Positions 10,801 through 22,800 of a stretch of DNA of 64,000 nt are shown in pieces. Under the pieces are notes generated by a model. It was not told the origin of the DNA and searched no databases. It was given only the letters and a program-made list of their open reading frames with translations. The DNA comes from Apoda limacodes. Its lineage: Eukaryota > Arthropoda > Insecta > Lepidoptera > Limacodidae. Where the stretch lies: the NCBI GenBank assembly GCA_946406115.1, contig OX291543.1, forward strand, positions 31,646,815-31,710,814. Reading direction: 5' to 3'. A program made the translations under genes and the position numbers. How positions within the stretch are numbered: position 1 is the stretch's first letter; each line of letters begins with the position of its first letter.

Positions 10801-13800
10801 ACCTAAAATCAACTAAGAATAAATACCAATGTCTAACTTTCCGCCTAAGTTGTAAAAATCTACAAATATTAAGACAAATGCCGGGGTACGAAAAATTCTG
10901 TTTAGTCCGTTTGTTATATAGTAAGAACATAATGGACACGTATTTTTTGCTTTTTCGAAATATAAAAAAATACATAAATTGTATCACAGTTTCGGAGCGG
11001 GGACTTGTGACATAAAACCTAACTGTAAACTGTACCTAGGAGTAACGTCACGCGATATTTTGGCTCAATGTACCTATCAACACTAGCTTGACTTAGCTTA
11101 AAACCAGATGGCGCTGTGTGTAATGTCCACCAATATTTATTATTTATTTCTTTATCAAAAAAAAAATAAGTTTCCTATTATTATTTATAAATCTATATGA
11201 CGGACTTATAATTAAAATGAAGTCATCATGCTTATAACCCTAATAATAGTTCTCATTCTAAAACATGCGAAGTTAATTTGTGTATGACATGCTTTTTCTT
11301 ATTTCAATTTTACTAGCTTGTGTATTTGTATAAACATCAAATCATGATCTTTTTGTTCGATCTTTGTAGGTTTCCTAGTAGTCCGGATAGAAAAAGAAAA
11401 TGGGTATTAGCCGTGCGCAGAGAGGAGTCGTGGATTCCCACGAAACATAGCACTGTATGCAGCATACATTTCAAGGCGGATTGTTTTAATGTAAACGCGA
11501 AAAAACAAAATAAACTTAACAAAGAGTCTGTACTAACTCTACATTTACCTATATTCGTAAGTGTCAAATTTTGCTATTAATTCTAAATCGTAAAAAACTA
11601 TACGCATAAGCGCTTAGTATATTATTGTTTTTATAGTCACATGAACTTACAGTAGTACTATTAAAAGTTGTATTTGTATAAAACAATAATTATAAGTAGT
11701 TTTTTTTAAATAAACTAACGGCTAATTTATTCGCAGTGGATTTTGATTCAATAGCCCGATTAGTTTTAGTTCTCTAACGGAAACCTTAACCACAAGCTGC
11801 AGGAATTAGGACAAACCACAAAGTTGTATTCCATTTATAATACACACTAGCTTTTGCCAGCGGCTTTCCCCGCCCTAAATTTGGTTATCGGTCTAGGATT
11901 GTTATGGCAACTCCTCAATTATAGGAAACAAACCTACTCACACGACGTTCTCTCTCCCTATTTCCCTCTGTCCCTCTCTCTCTCTTTCTCAAAAATAATT
12001 AATCATTAAGTACTATATATTAATTAACTAATGTAATAACCTCGCGATCTTGGTGCTCCATACAAACTTTGAACACCCGTCTAGGGTGTGAGTTTTGGAA
12101 AATCCTTTCTTAGCGCACACCAATACCTATACACCCATAATAGCTATATTTGTGCTAAATTTCAGCTCGATCCGTCCAATGGTTGGAGCTGTGCGTTGAT
12201 AGATCAGTCAGTCATTCAGTCAGTTATAGTTACTTTCGAGTAACGCTAACTTTAACCCTCAACTTTGTTTTCGTAGAAGGGGATTTTTTTTTTAAATACG
12301 TACCGTCCTTCCCCCACATGACTGCCCGCCGGCCTCGCACATCATAAATGCGCGCGCTGTACTTTATTATTTTGCTGCGATTTTATTTTAGAGCTGCGAT
12401 ATCTCCTAAGATATTCATTGAAATCGAATGATGTACAGGGCAATTTTGTTTTAAATTAAATAATTGTGATGAATAACGTATTTATTTGGATAAGGATTAA
12501 TATCATGTTTATAAAATCCCATTCGCAAATAATGCATTATTTTGGAACAAATTTGGTTAGCATAAAAACGGTTATAGTGAGCCAACCATAAAATATAGAC
12601 ATATGCTGTCGCGGACTTTTCTTTAGAAATTTTAAAGGGGAACAATTCTGTGATATATGATTTTTGCGAAACTCTAACCGTTTACTTATACTATAGCCTT
12701 TCTCGATAAATGGGCTATCTTACAATGAAAGAATTTTTAAAACGGAATCAGTAGCTTCTGAGATTAGCGCGTTGAAACAAACAAACTCTTCAGCTTTATA
12801 ATATTAAGTATTAAAAGTATAGATTTTAAGTCGAATATAATTTCATTATCCTTCAGCGCGTTTATCGCTCGATATCTTTATCGATTGCATACAACCCTAT
12901 TACGCTTCAGATAAGAGTACCTACCCATGGCCATTTGTTGTGTTTATAGGCAACTATAATTGTGTGGGTGTGCACCCTCCCCGCCAGAAACGGTTGAAAC
13001 GGATTTCATACAGTTGCTAAATCATTTCGCGTCCATTTCTATAACGTCCTTGGTTGCGACACATAATGAATCACCGCGTGCGTGATTAGATTAACGAATA
13101 AACACTAAAGTTAGCTAAGAGATGCTTAAGGCCCCATTTATTGTTCATTAGCGCTACCAAATACATATTGTTTGTATCTTCTTCGCACAATAATTTAAAA
13201 TAAAAATGTACTAGTCAGGAACTATTTTTACAACGTTTTGTATTATTTGTAAAACATGTCTGAGTTTAAATTCGGGTATTAGATACGATAAGATAGAGAC
13301 CAACAATAAGAAGTGGCGCCGCTATTGTGCAGTATATGGGGCCTTAACATTTATGAATTTAGGAGCGAGCGTGGTTTGAAGCGTGTTGCGAGAGGGCTAA
13401 GATACCTACACGAGAGCTCTCACGTATGAAAGAATGAGACAGCAAATTTAAAGCAAAGATTAAGAGAAATAAAAAAGCAACTAGGTACTGAAGACCGTTA
13501 GCTTGTTTGCCACCTTAGTGGAATTTAAAAGAAACTTCGATATACGCTTGGATTTTTCCGACAAAGCACAAAATCAATTAAAACTTATTTTTTGAAAAAG
13601 TAATGAACTAAAGCTACAATCTCAAAACCTAACTATCATAAATTTTGAATACTCATCATTTGTAGGGTTCCGTACGTCCGAATGGAAAAACGGTGGAACC
13701 CTTACAGAATAACTAGTGTGTCTGTACGTCTGTAATTTTAATGTTGTAATTTGGTACACATTTAAATTTCAGTGACCCAAACACGGACGTGTAACTTTAA

Positions 13801-16800
13801 TAAATGATAGGACTAATATAATTTAAAAAAAATCGATTTTTTTAATTTATGTAAGGAAATATATAAAATTTATCTTCGAAACTACTGAGCCTAAAGTTTT
13901 TAAAAAAAATACAGAAAATATTGGAAAACTAGTCTTAAAATAACACGATAAATCGCTCTATATCATACGTTTAAACTATTCTTTATATTAACAGTTTTTA
14001 GTGATTTAAATTTGTTCTAATAACTATAATGCAATAAGTCGTAGGTACTATGCGTTTCAAATGAGTTGGCCGATGGTAAGGTGCCATATTGGAGCCACAT
14101 TGTACGTGAGTTGCTACGGTGCGCTCGGTGGTTAGTCTTACGGATTTCAGTCATGGCGCCTGACCATCGGCCAATTAATTTAATATCCATTTTAATGACG
14201 TTCAATTACCAATGATAACTAAAATTTAAATTAACAGAGCTTACTTTAAAAATAAAACCTATCGAGTAAGGTTGATATAATCTTGGCTTGGTATTACTAG
14301 AATGTTCATAACACAATCAAAATTAATATAATTAAAGATTGAATCTGTGTTATCCCTACAGATCATGTAGGAACTATCAAAAAACCCGGCTCTTTACATA
14401 TAATATAGAGATAAACATCCGTGCCGAGTATTATACGTACGCGCATTGTCTCTCGTTTTTTTTACTGTCAGCTTCTACCATATTACTTCAGAAAAGCTAT
14501 AATGTTCGGTGAGAAGTGTATCAACCTGTTTGTGTGATAGACTTACCGATATAACTGAGCATCACAGGTAGGAAGATTAGTCCGTGCGCTGCGCCGAACA
14601 ACACGATGCCCAGGTACATACGGAAGTAGAACACCTAAACACATAATGGTTAAGTCAAAGATTAAATGTAAAAGAGGTGAGGAAACAAGTGATGTAAACA
14701 ACTACAATTTTATTTAAGTGTAAAGCTGTGCTGATAAAGAGAATAGAATAAGTATATATTTACGCAATATAAGCGAGGATAAAACATTTGAAACCAATAT
14801 TTAGAAACATTGTAGAATAAATTGTATTACATTTAATATTAAATATATGTTTCTTAGAGTATATGATAAAAGTACCTGGAATATTTGACTCTTAGCGAAG
14901 GCGAGCACAACGATACCGGCGAACTTGGTGAGTGTGATCCCCGAGAGTACCGAGGAGCCCATACTAGTGAGAGCGGCGGCCGAGCGCTCTACTCGGCCAG
15001 ACCCGCGCGATATACTGAAGCTGTGGACCAAGTGGGAGCAGAACTCTACCGCTATACCCACAGCCATAACCTGAAAAGATTATAGTTTGACAAGCTGTTA
15101 GAAACAAAAATATAGAAAGGCGATTAGAAAATCATAGTGAAGAAGGATAACTTTAAAAGAGAAGAGAAAAAAACATATAAACAAAAAATAACATTAGAAA
15201 CACGTTAGGAGTAGAAAATAAAATGAAAAGAAAGTAATAAAACTATTAAACAACTAAAGCAGTTAAAAGACTAAAATATGATAAAGAAATAAAGAGACGA
15301 CGGCATCATTAGAAAGACACAAACATAAGACAAACAAAGAATAACATAAGAAAAGAATAGAAAAAAAAAAGATATATACTATTATTTCTGGTTCCATTCT
15401 TGCAATGTCTTTGGAACAATAAATAGTCCAGAGTGTCAAAAAATTTTTTTTATAATAAGAAAAATACAATAACATCGGCGTATTAGCCAGCATTTTTATG
15501 AATCATAAGTGTTGAATATTGATAAAAAAATACATAGGAAGGAATGTTATTATTAGAAAGGTACAAAGAGAAAAAGCAAGGTCAAAATAAAAACAAGAAA
15601 ACGAACAATAGACAAAAAGATACATCAAAGACTTAGGAAGATAGAACAATAGATAGAAATAGACTGAAAAGTCACATGATCTTATAAATTTTTCTAGATA
15701 TTTTGTAAAAAGACCAACTTACCAAATTGACGAGTGAGACAGCGTTAAGACTGATGCCCCACCAGTACATGAGTCCTCCCAAATTGACAACAATCATGGT
15801 TATTGTTATCACCACCACCTGGAATCACAAGTACATATTACAACAAGTTTGATTTAAAAAATAACAGCATCCTAGATTAAGAAATATCATATCTACATTA
15901 AAATTAAATATAAATCTTTAAGCGAAATAAAATTATTATTTCCTATAGCGAGATATATAGTTATTTCTGTGAGAACTTAATTTTCCGAGATAAAATGTCT
16001 GATTGTTAATTCAGGGTCTAAGATATTTTCATTATAAAATTCAGCCGAATGAGTTCAATTGTAGTTGTGTTAAGGTTAGGAAACATACTTACTCATAAAC
16101 TTTCGCTAATATTATATTACTAAGATATCCTGGTATGTATAATAATAAAACATACATATAAATATAAATGTGTTATAAAAACTTGATATTGTAACTCACC
16201 AAAGCCGAAAACAAATCGAATCCCATGAGAAGGAAGGTAACAATGAATATAGAAAGTACAGATATTCCCATAGACTTCAATGTATCGGGCCACGTTGTCA
16301 AGTACTGCTCGTAGAAAACGTAAAACACCGAATAAGGGAACACCGTTACTGTGGTGTTCTTTCCTTCGTCCTTCAAGTTCTTATTCAGAGTCTCCGTTAG
16401 ATTTGCGGCAATATTTCTAGCTGCTTTTAAAGCGCTGTAATAGTCTTCGCTAGTCTTCAGAACCGTGTGGTAGCTTTGATAGTAAGTAGCTTGGACTTGT
16501 GTTTGGGTTGTGTTGTACGGTTTGTAGTTAACAGCGCTTCCGTAAGCGGCGTGACCGGCTTTTGGACACTTGGTGCCGGGATTGTCTTGTAGGAAGAACG
16601 GAACGTAGCGTTGGAAGTCATACGGTCCTGGTCTTTCCTCGGGAAGCACCATGGGTATCTCGCATGGTACGCAATCAGAACCTGTTAATAAATAAATAAT
16701 GGTAGATTGTCTGATCTAAAACTGCTTACTGTGCACTTAATTTTTGAAATCATTGTGTGATTAATGTGTTGCGACGACTAGTGTGTATGAACATCAGATT

Positions 16801-19800
16801 TGTATGCCCAGGATTTGGCGCATAAGTTGCACAACAGATCTAAAAGCTGTCATAGTATGGAAATTTGCTCGCTCGTTGTATGACATGGTGACGCTCTCGC
16901 GCGTGGGTGCATCAATTCTAACCTAGTTAGACGACAAATCCGAATGTATTGAGTTTTATGTCAATTACGAAAAGCATGATCTGAGTAACCAATGGCCATT
17001 TTGCATGTGTTGCGTTCATATTTGTATGTTTTAGGTACGTATGCCCTAGTGAGGTGGAGTTGTGGGCAGTTTGAGATTAAACGATCCCTACGAACACATG
17101 TCATGAGGAGCTATGATGAAGACCTAGTGGCACAGTAATATTCGTCTATCGGAAATGATACTCATTGGATGGGTGTCCGCTTGACACATTTTTCTAAATC
17201 CCGTCATGCAACGTGCGTTACGTTGGGTCAAGTCAAAATCTTATTGGGCGGCTTGAAAACAATGACAAACGAGTGACCACTAGCTTACAAATGTCCGCCG
17301 ATTTGCACTAAGCCAGCTTGGTGGGCTATAACCTAAGCCTCTTTATCCAAGGATTGGTCTATATGGCCGGCGCCATGGCATGAGGTCCTCTAACGCCTTA
17401 GGTGTTTCGAAAAACAGCAAGAGAACCATTTATATTTAATTTCTACTATTCTTAACTGAATACATATAGAGCTTGTTTGTGTCGATAGAAGTTATTTTTA
17501 ACTCGGCGTCTACTGTAATTTAAGTCAAGGTAATAGAATCTAGGACTTGAAATCACAACACAGTGTTGTGATCAGATGTGGTTGTTACATACTGTGTAAA
17601 AATAATCACATGGACATGGGGAAGTATGGAATTTAAGTACTTATAGTCATGTGAGCTCAGCGGTGAGCGTGTTTCGTAATAGTATATACGTAATGTATAT
17701 AACCACGCGCGACAGCGGACGTCTTGTGTCAATCAAATGACTCTTTTCTTACCCTCGGAATAAAAGCTTTCGACGTTCGCCTTCAGTTCACGTCGAAACT
17801 AGTTTCTTCCCTCGGGTAAGAATAAGCGTAATTTTTTAACCGGTGCGAACGTTACTTTTTCTACTACCTTCCTTCAATTAAAAAAAAATAAGTAGCTATT
17901 TATGTTTTTCCGCCATAATTTATGTTTTTTATTAGAATGAATGCCATGCGACGCGGCGCGGCACAAAGCGACCAGCATCATTCTCTCGCCGGTCTGTCTG
18001 CTACCCGCTGGCGAAGTCATATTTTTCTTCTACGGCCGCGCTAAAATATAACTGGCCGCATCGAGTACGAAATGCAATATCGTACGGTTTTCCGAACTGA
18101 CCTAGGAGTTATACCGCACTGGAGTCTCAAAAAGTTCGATTTTCGAAACTGAGTATATATGAAACTTTGAAACTTTTTATTGTAGGTAGTAGTAAAAATA
18201 TAATTACTGATATTATTTTACCTCTGTGATTATTTGGACAGAAGCTGTCATTGCCAGTGAACCGTTTACAACAGCCCGACATCTGCGACCAGTCGAAGTA
18301 GTCGTCTAGCCAAGAACTCGCAGGCTGCGCTAAGTACGTCACGTTCTGAAGTCGGTATGCTGGAAAATTAAACCAAAATAAACAAATATTGTCAGAAAGA
18401 AAATGCTGTTAGGCGAAACAAAATGGTTCTCCTAAATATATATATAGGTATATGTATGTCTATCATCAACAATATTGATTTTAAAACTTTAGTTGTTTTG
18501 TTTTGTAAGTCAATATTCAAGTTATGCTTTCTTTTAAAGTACAAATTTTATCACCGAATAGAAAAAAGAAACCCGACCAAGTGTAAGTCAGATTCGCGCA
18601 CCAAAGGTTCCTTACCACTACAAAAAAATCAATGCCAAAGTAAATCACTTACCTGCATAAAGCTGTGTGATAACACTGTCCGATCTGCAGTATCTCGTCC
18701 CACATATCATATTTTGAGTTCCCTTGTCCGCATAGTTCAATCCTTCAGTCACCACAAAATAAACGGGAGGGCCAATGTTCAAGTATTTGTTAAGGTGTTG
18801 GAAGTATTTAAGTTGGAAACTGTCCTCGGGCATAGACAATTGTTGGTCTAACCCAATGTCTATATGTGGCGCAACCTGTAACAACATTGTGTTTAGAAAT
18901 GTTGCTTGGATATAGTCGGTTTAGCTTGTAGACCGACACGACTAGATCTTTGGCCACCATTATGCTTAGGCCGTCAGGACATTGTAATGTGTGATATGAG
19001 TAGAAAAACTGAATTCATGATTTCGATTCCACACTTTAATTTGAAACAATAATGTATTTATACAGGGGTTGCAAGTTTGTTACGAAACAAATGCGTTAAA
19101 ATAACAACAGATGAAGCAAAAATTGAACTTCTTTTTTTAATTTGGGTTCTGCATATATTTATCTAAATCTATTAAGGTACTACTGTTTTTTTTAATACTA
19201 ATTACATTTCAGTATAACTTACCGCAACCGATGAACACAGCCACGCGAAGAATATTATCATAATAGATGCTCTGACTTCTCTCTTCATCAGGAAAGGCAC
19301 GTAAAATTGTTTGAAGAAACTGTACAGAACTCCATCTCCTAACTCATTGTTATCAACCTTCTCACCTTGTAAGCAGCAGAAAACGTCGAATCTAAAATGA
19401 TTGGAATCTTTTTAAATCCAGAAATTTCAAATCAATATTTTTTCTCATGTACCTTCTTATAGTCTAATATACCGTAAATTTACTATGACAAATGTTAGAT
19501 ACAGGCAACACTTCATAAAATAGTGTTAACAATAATTAATTACTTTTGTGTTATATATGAACATTAAATAATTTTTAATTTAGTGCATTTACTAACTTGG
19601 ACTCAATTAGCAAACAGATATGAACAAGAAAAATGAAGTATGTATTTCAGTTAACTTTTTCTTTTTTAAAATATTTCTTCATTTTTAGATCCAATAATTG
19701 TCAAATTTGTGTCAGTCGGCCACAACCGTTTGTACCTGTTACTGTTTTGTCTGTGCGTGTCGATGGCGAGCAGCGCGACGAAGCAAGTCACCTGCAGCAG

Positions 19801-22800
19801 GAAGTCTACCAGCAGCGCGCCGCCCGCGTACAGAGCGAACGCACGCACTGCGGGCATGTCGCTAAGCGCGCCCAGGAAGAAGCAAACAGACTCCGACGTG
19901 GACGTTAGGAACATCGACGGACCCACTTTGCCCAAACTGCAACAATTATAAAAAAAATAAAACATCCCGATACGCAGAAGAATCAAAATAATCTAGATAT
20001 CTTGTAGATTAGGCAAGCTCAAATGATAATGGGCAGACCATGCACCCCGAAGGACGTACAATGATTCCAGCAGTAACTAAATAAACTGCAGTCAATATAC
20101 TGCAACTTTCAAAATAGCGACGGCAAGTTAATAATACTTACGTTCTCCCAATATGTTCGGCGACAGTTTCGTTGGGCAATCGTCCCTCGCGCTGGTTTGT
20201 CTGTACCAGTATGAATATGTTATCCACGCCCACCGCTAGCACAAGGAACGGTATAACTTCCACAATGATCAACGTCGCAGGAACACCCGCGTATGCGAAT
20301 ATACCGATAGAGCACCCCACAGACGCGAGCACTATGATGACACCTGGAAACAATTGATATAATAAAAAATGTGATTCACACGCTTGCGTTTAACGGGCAC
20401 GAATACGAGAACGAGCGTGTGAAAACCTTGCTTGGCCTGCCAACGCGCGCCGAGCTGCGTGTCGGGCTGCCTCACAGACTGCTAACTAAAATAGTTGTAG
20501 TGGCTGCCCCAATTTTTAATAAAGTTCATAAGGAGACTACTAATTAGTTAATTTGAATTTTGTTGTAACAAAACTAAGATTTAAACTGAATTAATAATTT
20601 TATCTCTTTGACCTTGACTTAATGCTTAACTCATTGGTCGATACAGACAAATTACGGGATTAACAAACTTTTGTGTTTGCCTTTTTCAGTTTGAATTTAA
20701 ACGACTTGATTATATCGGTTTAAAAATAATATTTCTATTGTAACAACGATGCTTGCTTTTCGGTGAAGAAAAAAATCGAAGAACCTGCATACGTAAATTA
20801 AAGACGTATGTAAAGTCCACAATCCGCACTGGGCCCGCATGTGGACTATGACCCAAATCACCCTAGGTGAGGGTAGGCCGTGCCCCAGCAGTGAGAATGT
20901 ATGAAGTCTCATAAGGATTATGCTTGCTAATAAGATAGGCACATCTATTCGGCTTTTTTGAAAATAAGAACCATATTCTCTGCTTCCTATAATCCTTATT
21001 CCATATTTAACACTAAAACTTCAATTTGAACACTTAGTGCGTACTATGTAGCAGGTATAAACTATTAAAAAAAAAAACTAATTCACGCTTACCTCCGAGC
21101 CCCAAAGTAACTTTACTGTCAATAAGCATTCTTGAAAAGGTAGTGAATCTACCAAGTGAGATGGCAATATACGCAAACATTATGAGATAAGAGACAAGAA
21201 TAGTGTATATATCTGAATGCGAGCCTCTCACTAACTCGTCCTCTATGGAACGTTCAGAAGTGTAAGCTATTTCCATGAACGACGGCATTTCATTTTCTGT
21301 GTAATTTTTCATGAACTCAATGAATACCTTTTCCCATTTCAGTGCAGGTTTTAACTGAAAATTTAAGTACGTTATAATTAAGTATATAAGAAAAATATTT
21401 TCTTTATGGATGTCATGACTGAATCTGTCATTGATTTTCAAGATGTTAACTGACTACACATTTAGTATTAAGGAGATTCAGTGGTTTTCTGTTCGATCTT
21501 AAGACAGTGAAACTGTTAACAATAGGAATTATAACTAAATACTTATTTGACACTGTGAAAACTGAATTTAAAGAATTTTAAAAATCTATGATTTACTTAC
21601 TTCGTCTTTGTCATATTTATTGTTTACTAATATTGTAATAATAACAGCTGTAGCTTCGTGGAATTTGGAATTCTTCGTGAGATCCTCGCCTGGAGCTAAG
21701 AATCCTCCGAGTGCGATTGCTGGCAACACTGGACCTCCATATAGCGATAGGCACAATGAGTTATACGGATTACTAAAATATAATAAGCATTTCTTAATGA
21801 GCTGTAATTATAATTTTACATAGTAGTGTGTGAGTGTGAAATTCTGCATCAAATTATATTGAAAATTAGCAATTAAGTATTTTGAGGCAAGAGTAGATAT
21901 GGAATATTTATTGCCACATTTATACGATACTGAAGGGACTTGACAAGCAAGAAATTATCCCTAGTGAGAGAATATAAAGAGTCGTTAAAATTCACAAGCA
22001 AGTAATAAAGGTTACAACAAAAATCATCGGACACAGAAAACAATAATAAAAGAGTCAATGAACTAGGAGCTAGGAAATAAAAATCGACCTACTGCGAGTC
22101 TTATTCACGCACTAAGGATTCCGTACTTCTATAAAAAACTTTTATAATATTTAATGATAGAAAAAAAACAAAATAATAAAATATTCTTGGACATTACACA
22201 CAGCCACATCTTATCCCAAATTTGCAAAGCAAAAAGCTAAGCTTGTACAATGGATAAAAACTATTATAAGTACTTTTTTGCAAATACTTCTAGAATTATA
22301 CAATAAAAAAATACCCAAATTCAAGATAAACACAATATGCATCATAAAAATGTTTGTCCTGTGCGGGGATGGAACCCGGATCCGATCGAATCGGATCGGC
22401 AGGCAGTCACTACCAATAAACCTACGGATAATTATTAAAAGGCATTTACCTGGAACAGTCGAGTATTTGCTTTAAGTACGTAGTATTGTCAAAATTTTCA
22501 GCGTCGTTTTGGAACCATCCCCATAAAGACTGTATTGCGCAGTCGTCGGGTTTGACCGGGCCCTTGAACGGGGAAGACAAGGGGGCGAAACAAATATCTT
22601 GTATACCGGTCTCATCAGAAGCATCTTTAAGTTCTGGAAAGATGATCCTTATATCAAAGTGGCAATAACGCTCCTAAAAAGTGCTTTTTAAACGTTTGTT
22701 ATCCGTGGTACCTCCAGTAGTACAACCAGTGGTACCATGGTTAGTTTTTTCTAACCCTGGTACCACTAATCTTGTGCATGTTGCATGTATACGATAAATA

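Larger units (their letters stand above)
9666..13052 (+). mobile_element. P-superfamily-like DNA transposon with THAP domain, decayed inside
   Basis: The element is 3387 bp long. Its ends are perfect 26-bp inverted repeats (9666-9691 and 13027-13052, starting CAAGGACGTT), flanked by the identical 8-bp duplication GTTGCGAC. A split THAP zinc-finger domain lies inside (9790-9839 and 11370-11556). Among DNA transposons, 8-bp duplications with a THAP-domain transposase point to the P superfamily; hAT elements share the 8-bp duplication but use BED fingers, and Kolobok elements have THAP domains but duplicate TTAA. No RNase-H-like catalytic core is recognisable. Later insertions interrupt it: a LINE tail at 10268-10540, a Helitron fragment at 11847-11945 and other short repeats at 12040-12250 and 12290-12825. 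It sits in the last NPC1 intron, in antisense orientation to NPC1. Confidence 0.75.

Noticed and set aside
14885..15085. Plus-strand open frame of 66 codons
   Set aside because: It lies antisense on an NPC1 exon whose minus-strand frame is strongly conserved.
15263..15493. Minus-strand hydrophobic open frame of 76 codons
   Set aside because: It sits in an intron of low-complexity sequence and has no splice signals in a usable phase.
19633..19951. Plus-strand open frames of 91 and 80 codons
   Set aside because: They are antisense to a well-supported NPC1 exon at 19736-19936 and contain no known domain.
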